A stretch of DNA of 10,054 nucleotides from CAYWLQ01 sp964458775 (GTDB lineage: Bacteria; Myxococcota_A; Polyangia; JAAYKL01). Each line of letters opens with the position of its first letter. Within the stretch, counting starts at the first letter, position 1. The notes below the pieces were generated by a model, which did not search any database, had not been told where the DNA came from, and saw only the letters and a program-made list of their open reading frames with translations. The DNA lies in the NCBI GenBank assembly GCA_964458775.1, contig CAYWLQ010000185.1, positions 1 to 10,054 on the forward strand, read 5' to 3'. Below are positions 6,053-10,054 of the stretch, in pieces. Both the position numbers and the translations under genes were made by a program.

Positions 6053-7215
6053 TGAAACTCAGTTCAAATACGCTTTTAGTGACTTTGACAACTCTTGTTA
6101 CCTCTGCTGTTTTTGGTTGTGTACCAATAGGTCCCGACCCGGCTGAGGTTATGGTCGAATACGATGCGGATCGGCTCCAGTGCATTGAAGAGAAGTACTT
6201 CCTGAGTGAAGGTGAAAATGCGCTTTGCCTTCAAGCCGGCAGTTACAAAACCATTTCCACCTGGTCGTCAATGGATCCGGGCTATGCGCTTCTCGCTGAA
6301 ACCACCGTCCTATCTACCGGTTGGATAGCTTTCGAAAGATTGCCATCTTTCCAACAATACTGGGTAGGAAATGTGGGAGCGCACTTTTTGGCTCGGAAGA
6401 CTGGCAATGCGACGATGGAGTTGGTCTTCGATTATCTGGAAACGGATTTTCGCACAGAAAGCAATCCGATGACACCCGCTCCCCGGGACGAACTCAAGCG
6501 GAACCCGAATGCAAGAGAAATATTACCTGTAAACCTGGAGGATTGGAAAGCGTTCGATTTCTTTCCGATTCCACCGGACTGGGCGGACGCTGTAGCAATC
6601 CATCTGATAAAGAAGGGGACAGGAACTGTTGAATTGTCAAGAGTATACGCAACCATCGGCAATGTCGACATTTCGCTCTTAGAAGCATATGACAACATTA
6701 ACGGGGGATGCGAATCGGATGATGATTGCGGACAAGCCCTGTCCTGTATTGCAGTACCGAACGGGAGGGAAGCGGATGCGGTCTGCACCCTATGCGAGTG
6801 TGACAAGGAAACCGTCTGCGGCGTTTCCATCACGGGCAACTTGATGGAGTGTGTCTTTCCGGGTATCAAGTCCCTCGGGGATTTTTGCGCTGCAGCAGCA
6901 GAGTGTGAAGAAGGGGTCTGCTGCAAAGGCCGATGCTCAACTTGCTGCGACGACGAAACGTGCACGGGCGATCAAAAATGCGAACAGCTCGCAACGGACA
7001 CCCCGCATCAATGCAATCCGGGGCAAGGCACCTACGTTTTGGGAGATCTTTGCTACCGTGACGAAGATTGCGATTCCTCATATTGTAAAGGGGAACCGCA
7101 CACAATTGACGACTCTGTCGAATGCGGCGGCGCCGATGCTGATACCGAGGCCGACGCCGGAGATGCATGCCCGACTGCAAGAATTCGGTACGGAACCTGT
7201 GCGGAGCTTCCTTAG
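6052..7215 (+). CDS. Cysteine-rich lipoprotein of unknown function
   Basis: The ATG overlaps the stop of the caspase gene by one base (TAATG) behind AAAGGAGA at 6037-6044, so the two are translationally coupled. The 387-residue product has a lipoprotein signal with lipobox VFGC and Cys23 as the lipidated residue. Residues about 40-205 look like an all-beta domain: the segment from NLEDWKAFDFFPIPPDW to GTGTVELSRVYATI has the spacing of galactose-binding-like jelly rolls, though no family can be named. From residue 220 to 383 there are 24 cysteines, many in C-x5-C, CC and C-x2-C arrangements with acidic stretches (CESDDDC, CYRDEDC), a pattern seen in Cys-rich surface lipoproteins of Myxococcota and Bradymonadota. 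A disulfide-stabilised module outside the cytoplasm is likely. The acidic DADTEADAGD near the C-terminus echoes the Asp-rich linkers of neighbours. It may be a sensor or partner of the caspase protein; that role is inferred from position only. Confidence 0.8.
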   Translation: MKLSSNTLLVTLTTLVTSAVFGCVPIGPDPAEVMVEYDADRLQCIEEKYFLSEGENALCLQAGSYKTISTWSSMDPGYALLAETTVLSTGWIAFERLPSFQQYWVGNVGAHFLARKTGNATMELVFDYLETDFRTESNPMTPAPRDELKRNPNAREILPVNLEDWKAFDFFPIPPDWADAVAIHLIKKGTGTVELSRVYATIGNVDISLLEAYDNINGGCESDDDCGQALSCIAVPNGREADAVCTLCECDKETVCGVSITGNLMECVFPGIKSLGDFCAAAAECEEGVCCKGRCSTCCDDETCTGDQKCEQLATDTPHQCNPGQGTYVLGDLCYRDEDCDSSYCKGEPHTIDDSVECGGADADTEADAGDACPTARIRYGTCAELP

Positions 7216-7712
7216 GCACTTTGATGGAGCTCTACAGAAAATACGGCAAGGCTGTGCTGCGCAAATGCGAAAGAATGCTCGGCAACCGAAGCGACGCGGA
7301 GGACATGATACAGACCCTGTTTATCGACCTCTTCGATTCCGGAAAGGAAGACGCAGATTTCGCATATCTCTATCGCGCCGCCACCCATCGCTGCCTCAAT
7401 CTGCTTCGGGACACAAAGAGACGCAAGGAGATTCTCAACCGGGAAACACAAACAGCACCTCTCGGCCGAAACCGACTTTACGACCGGGTTGTCACACTGG
7501 ACCTGCTTACTAAACTGTTGGACCGTCTCAGCGAAAGGGAGGCGGAAGTGCTCGTCTATCATTACCTCGACGATTTCACACAGGATCAGATCGCGTCACT
7601 CCTCGGCATTGCCCGACGTACCGTCTGGAGCGACCTGGACCGGATTCGAACCATTGCCGCAGACCTCGCGGGTCTGCCGATGGATTATTCTAAGAGAGGA
7701 GGTACACCATGA
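7167..7712 (+). CDS. ECF-family RNA polymerase sigma factor
   Basis: The 181-residue product has both regions of extracytoplasmic-function sigma factors. Region 2 lies at about 22-90 (LYRKYGKAVLRKCERMLGN, then DAEDMIQTLFIDLF, then YLYRAATHRCLNLLRD). Region 4 lies at about 113-165 (LLDRLSEREAEVLVYHYLDD, then the helix-turn-helix FTQDQIASLLGIARRTVWSDL). There is no region 3 or extra C-terminal domain. It would direct RNA polymerase to specific promoters when released from the anti-sigma factor encoded next, whose ATG overlaps this stop (ATGA). Start choice: ATG 7167 has GGAG four bases upstream but overlaps the lipoprotein gene by 49 bases; ATG 7224 avoids the overlap and begins at MELYRKYG but has no clear ribosome-binding site. 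The function is secure, the exact start is not. The ECF group cannot be assigned by eye. Confidence 0.9.
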   Translation: MPDCKNSVRNLCGASLGTLMELYRKYGKAVLRKCERMLGNRSDAEDMIQTLFIDLFDSGKEDADFAYLYRAATHRCLNLLRDTKRRKEILNRETQTAPLGRNRLYDRVVTLDLLTKLLDRLSEREAEVLVYHYLDDFTQDQIASLLGIARRTVWSDLDRIRTIAADLAGLPMDYSKRGGTP

Positions 7713-8422
7713 CCGAGTGTACCCGCCCGTGTATATCGACCCCCCTTGCCTGGTTCACTATCGAGCAGTACCGACTGGGAGATTTGGATCGTGCGGCCGC
7801 TGCAGAAATCGCACGGCATCTCGAAAACTGCCCGGCCTGCGCCGAGGTACATGACTACATCAAGCATGACGAAAGTTCTCTACCGCTGCTGCCGATGCGA
7901 ATGAAAACTTATAACAAAATCCCAAGATCGGTCGGCTTTGCAGGCAAGGCGTTCATCGGCTTGTCGTCAGCGGCCTGCATTCTGTTTGCATTGTTGACCG
8001 TGTTTGCCCCCACCAGGACACCTACCCAAAAGAGCGCGTCGACCGGTTTCGCTACGAAGGGGGGGGACCTTGCCTTTTCCATGGTACGCCTGAGGGGGGA
8101 AACCGTAATAGAGAACCCCACTCAATTTGAAGAGGGAGACCTATTTCGCCTGTTGATCACCACACCCTACGAAAAAGAGGTTCCTATAGAGGTAGCGGTG
8201 TTCCAAGGAGGAGAAACGTTCTTCCCCTTCGCGGAATCCATCACTGTAGAGCCGGGCAATAATAGAGGACTTGAGTGTGCTTTCATTCTGTCTGGAAAAG
8301 AGGATGCCCTTGTCTGCATCATCGTCGGAATCCCAATTCCCTCACGGGAGATCTTGCAGAAAAAGGGAGTTTCATCTTTGCCCTCTGAAAACAGCCTTTG
8401 TCAAAAGCTCAAAGCCCGGTAA
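7709..8422 (+). CDS. Membrane-bound zf-HC2-type anti-sigma factor with DUF4384-like periplasmic domain
   Basis: The ATG overlaps the sigma factor stop by four bases (ATGA) and has a strong AGAGGAGGT (7695-7703) five bases upstream. The 237-residue product has an N-terminal cytoplasmic anti-sigma zinc motif, His37-x3-Cys41-x2-Cys44 (RHLENCPAC), in the setting LGDLDRAAAAEIARHL typical of zf-HC2 anti-sigma domains. One membrane helix lies at about 81-100. The C-terminal about 130 residues would be periplasmic: 'TKGGDLAFSMVRLRG...FEEGDLFRLLITTP...VAVFQGGETFFPF' has the layout of DUF4384-like domains, which I recall occurring with caspase-family proteins and in anti-sigma factors of Myxococcota; the match is by eye. 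The protein should hold the ECF factor inactive at the inner membrane and release it on a periplasmic signal, perhaps involving the caspase or lipoprotein of the same operon. Last gene of the operon. Confidence 0.85.
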   Translation: MTECTRPCISTPLAWFTIEQYRLGDLDRAAAAEIARHLENCPACAEVHDYIKHDESSLPLLPMRMKTYNKIPRSVGFAGKAFIGLSSAACILFALLTVFAPTRTPTQKSASTGFATKGGDLAFSMVRLRGETVIENPTQFEEGDLFRLLITTPYEKEVPIEVAVFQGGETFFPFAESITVEPGNNRGLECAFILSGKEDALVCIIVGIPIPSREILQKKGVSSLPSENSLCQKLKAR

Positions 8423-8651
8423 TGATCCGGCTGATTTGGGGGAACAACTGTCAGCATGTAAGTTTTACACACTGTGAACCGACTTTCCCTTATCATATCT
8501 TAGCCGTTTGAGAAGAAGAGATATCGGATAAGTGGTAGAAACGACATCAGTATAAAGATTTTGTGATATGAATATTGTAAATTTTATCAAAAATATAGCC
8601 GGGTTTCCCGATCTAATTCTACTATAGTTATAAGTTATTCGGCACTGTGTT

Positions 8652-8680
8652 TTGCAAATGCTGATAAACCTTTTTATAAA
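8652..8680 (+). promoter_or_regulatory. Candidate sigma-70-type promoter of the GH10 xylanase gene
   Basis: TTGCAA (8652-8657) and TATAAA (8675-8680) are separated by exactly 17 bases. The predicted start near 8687 gives a leader of about 34 bases. This implies the xylanase is transcribed independently of the upstream sigma-factor operon. Confidence 0.5.
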
Positions 8681-8702
8681 AAAGACCTTAGTTTTTCGCC
8701 AA

Positions 8703-8708
8703 AAGGAG
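8703..8708 (+). promoter_or_regulatory. Ribosome-binding site of the GH10 gene, tandem TTG-ATG start
   Basis: AAGGAG lies 12 bases before ATG 8721 and 9 bases before an in-frame TTG at 8718. The TTG has the better spacing, but using it would only add one residue. Confidence 0.6.
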
Positions 8709-8720
8709 TAACGGTAATTG

Positions 8721-9917
8721 ATGGTCAAAAAAACAATTCTATATTTTAATTGCTTGCTGATGGTTTTTTTTGCTTTTCAATGCAATACAACTTTTGATTT
8801 GCGACACACAGCAGAACTTGATGAGTTAGATTCTGAGGAATCGGATACAGACTCTGAATCGATTAGGGAAGTTTTTACGCTTAAAGAAAAATATGAAGAA
8901 TACTTTCGCATAGGCGCTGCGGTTGACTACAAATCATATATTTCACATGCCGATCTGATCGAGACTCATTTCAACAGTATTACTGCTGAAAACGAAATGA
9001 AGTTTGATTGGATTCAACGCAGCGAAGGAGAATTTACCTTCGGTACACCGGATAGAATGGTCGATTTTGCCGAAGCGAATAAAATGGAAATTAGAGGTCA
9101 TGCTCTTATCTGGCATCGTCAAACCCCTTCTTGGGTTTTTGCCGGTGTTGACAACCAAGCAGTAACCCGAGAAAAACTTTTGAATCGAATGGAAAAGCAT
9201 ATTTCCGCTGTACTCCAACATTATAAAGGCCGAGTGAAAGTTTGGGATGTTGTCAACGAGGCTATAATGAACGACGGTTCTTATCGAACCGGCGATGAGG
9301 AGCAAGATACACAGAAAAGCAAGTGGTTTGAGTATTTGGGTGAGAGCTATATTGCTGAGGCTTTTAAAATGGCCCACAAAGCAGATCCTGAGGTCAGACT
9401 GTTTTACAATGATTACTACAACTACTTGCCCGAAAAACAGCAGGGAATCTACAATATGCTAAAAGGCCTGCTTGATGACGGCGTGCCGGTTCACGGAGTC
9501 GGGCTTCAGTGTCATTTGAGAATTGAACCGTCAAACAACAGTTCTCATCATGCTTATTATCAAACTGTAGAAAATCTCGAAAAGGCAATATTGTTGTATT
9601 CGTCAATCGGCTTGGACATTCAAATAACCGAAATGGATATTTCTATTTACTCGCCCAATATTTCTTATACTCAAGACAACTATTACACCGTTGAGACATT
9701 CACTAAAGAAATTGAAGAAATACAGGCCGAACGCTATCGAGAATATTTTGAACTATTTAGAAAACACAGTAATGTTATTTCAAGTGTAACTTTTTGGGGC
9801 ATCGCCGACGACAATACCTGGTTGTCAGAATTAAGCTCGAAGAGACAAGATTTTCCGCTCTTATTCGATACAGAACATCAACCGAAATTAGCGTTTGATG
9901 TTGTTTTTAATTTTTAA
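8721..9917 (+). CDS. GH10 endo-1,4-beta-xylanase, probable lipoprotein
   Basis: The 398-residue protein is a glycoside hydrolase family 10 enzyme, which cuts internal beta-1,4 bonds of xylan with retention of configuration. The domain covers about 55-398: FNSITAENEMKFDW at 84-97, the substrate-binding GHALIWHRQTPSW at 126-138, WDVVNEA with acid/base Glu180, QCHL at 263-266, QITEMDIS with nucleophile Glu304, and FWGIADDNTWL at 358-368. All expected catalytic residues are present and the length is complete. The N-terminus (residues 1-20) is a hydrophobic signal leading to Cys21. The lipobox reads AFQC, and Gln at -1 is unusual, so lipidation is likely but less certain than secretion. A short acidic linker (about 31-50, rich in Asp, Glu and Ser) separates it from the catalytic domain, a small counterpart of the Asp-rich stalk of the GH128-like protein. 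Base composition is AT-rich like the parE-like gene and unlike the operon between them. Confidence 0.93.
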   Translation: MVKKTILYFNCLLMVFFAFQCNTTFDLRHTAELDELDSEESDTDSESIREVFTLKEKYEEYFRIGAAVDYKSYISHADLIETHFNSITAENEMKFDWIQRSEGEFTFGTPDRMVDFAEANKMEIRGHALIWHRQTPSWVFAGVDNQAVTREKLLNRMEKHISAVLQHYKGRVKVWDVVNEAIMNDGSYRTGDEEQDTQKSKWFEYLGESYIAEAFKMAHKADPEVRLFYNDYYNYLPEKQQGIYNMLKGLLDDGVPVHGVGLQCHLRIEPSNNSSHHAYYQTVENLEKAILLYSSIGLDIQITEMDISIYSPNISYTQDNYYTVETFTKEIEEIQAERYREYFELFRKHSNVISSVTFWGIADDNTWLSELSSKRQDFPLLFDTEHQPKLAFDVVFNF

Positions 9918-9953
9918 ATAGTGTTCATCTCAAAACGCCGCTATTGACCATAG

Positions 9954-10054
9954 TCATTTGCCCAAAACAATTTTGATAAAATCATCCTTCTTTAGGTTGC
10001 CCAAAGAACCTGATTTTGCGCTTTCCTCATCATATACGGTTACTGAATCAGGAG
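9954..10054 (-). CDS. Unrecognised gene, 3' end only (32 codons)
   Basis: A minus-strand frame enters from the right edge and stops at TGA (plus positions 9954-9956). The visible C-terminus begins PDSVTVYDEESAKSGSLG and ends FIKIVLGK. It is the only open frame of the three on this strand at the edge, and it would be convergent with the GH10 gene with 36 bases between the two stops, a normal arrangement. The segment ESAKSGSLGNLKKDDF faintly recalls the 'GGdLGwlkrgd' stretch of parvulin-type peptidyl-prolyl isomerases, but the protein ends too soon after it for a complete domain. Too little is visible to assign a function; a chance open frame is possible. Confidence 0.45.
   Translation of the reverse strand, partial: PDSVTVYDEESAKSGSLGNLKKDDFIKIVLGK

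Larger units (their letters stand above)
8423..8720. other. Intergenic region between the operon and the GH10 gene
   Basis: These AT-rich 298 bases carry the GH10 promoter (8652-8680) and ribosome-binding site. An imperfect inverted repeat, CTTATCATATCT (8489-8500) against AGATATCGGATAAG (8519-8532) with two unpaired bases and an 18-base loop, could be an operon-end structure or an operator; it lacks a T tract. A short CGGG-TTT-CCCG hairpin lies at about 8600-8610. No gene or clear Rho-independent terminator was found. Confidence 0.45.

Noticed and set aside
6321..7513. Several open frames of 100-220 codons in other frames across the lipoprotein and sigma factor genes
   Set aside because: They are shadows in GC-richer coding DNA: no ribosome-binding sites, low-complexity Arg/Ser-rich products, and no recognisable domain, whereas the annotated frames have coherent families.
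4355..8422. Anti-phage defence island or type III-E CRISPR-like caspase system
   Set aside because: The caspase has a signal peptide and lacks TPR/CHAT features, and no effector nuclease, CRISPR array or phage-sensing gene is present. Only the general protease plus sigma factor logic is shared.
8489..8532. Inverted repeat after the operon as a Rho-independent terminator
   Set aside because: The arms are AT-rich and imperfect, the loop is 18 bases long and no T tract follows; kept only as a note in the intergenic entry.
9994..10011. AGGTT/AACCT hairpin after the GH10 gene as its terminator
   Set aside because: The stem is only five base pairs, no proper T tract follows, and it lies within the probable convergent coding region.

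Overview
The window looks like chromosomal DNA of an uncultured Gram-negative bacterium of the broad deltaproteobacterial/Myxococcota/Bradymonadota type. That placement is an inference from three signs: secreted lipoproteins with long Asp-Thr/Asp-Ala linkers, a cysteine-rich lipoprotein, and a secreted caspase-like protein encoded together with an ECF sigma factor and an anti-sigma factor. The type IIA topoisomerase B subunit is instead closest, in its signature stretches, to the ParE type I associate with Bacteroidota, so the phylum is not settled. No tRNA, rRNA, CRISPR array, insertion sequence or integrase was seen.

Layout, left to right. Positions 1-512 (minus) hold the N-terminal part of a polysaccharide flippase that runs off the left edge. 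A gap of about 440 bases follows, with a flippase promoter candidate and an unexplained terminator-like hairpin pointing the other way. Positions 952-2145 (minus) encode a lipoprotein with a 112-residue Asp-rich repeat linker and a GH128-like glucanase domain. A divergent promoter region of about 140 bases separates it from a complete parE-like gene (2287-4101, plus).

Positions 4355-8422 (plus) form a tight four-gene operon of visibly higher GC than the genes on both sides. It encodes (1) a secreted caspase-fold protein with a C-terminal region that looks like an outer-membrane barrel, (2) a lipoprotein with a 24-cysteine C-terminal half, (3) an ECF sigma factor, and (4) a membrane anti-sigma factor with a zinc-binding HxxxCxxC motif and a periplasmic domain. 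The genes overlap or nearly abut. The natural reading is an envelope-sensing transcription switch whose output or trigger involves a periplasmic caspase-like protease. This is the most interesting part of the window.

Positions 8721-9917 (plus) encode a GH10 xylanase lipoprotein behind a good sigma-70-type promoter. The last 101 bases hold the 3' end of a convergent, unrecognised minus-strand gene. Together the flanking genes suggest a surface polysaccharide and plant or microbial glucan-degrading lifestyle, while the central operon looks like a self-contained regulatory and protease module set between housekeeping and polysaccharide-degrading genes.
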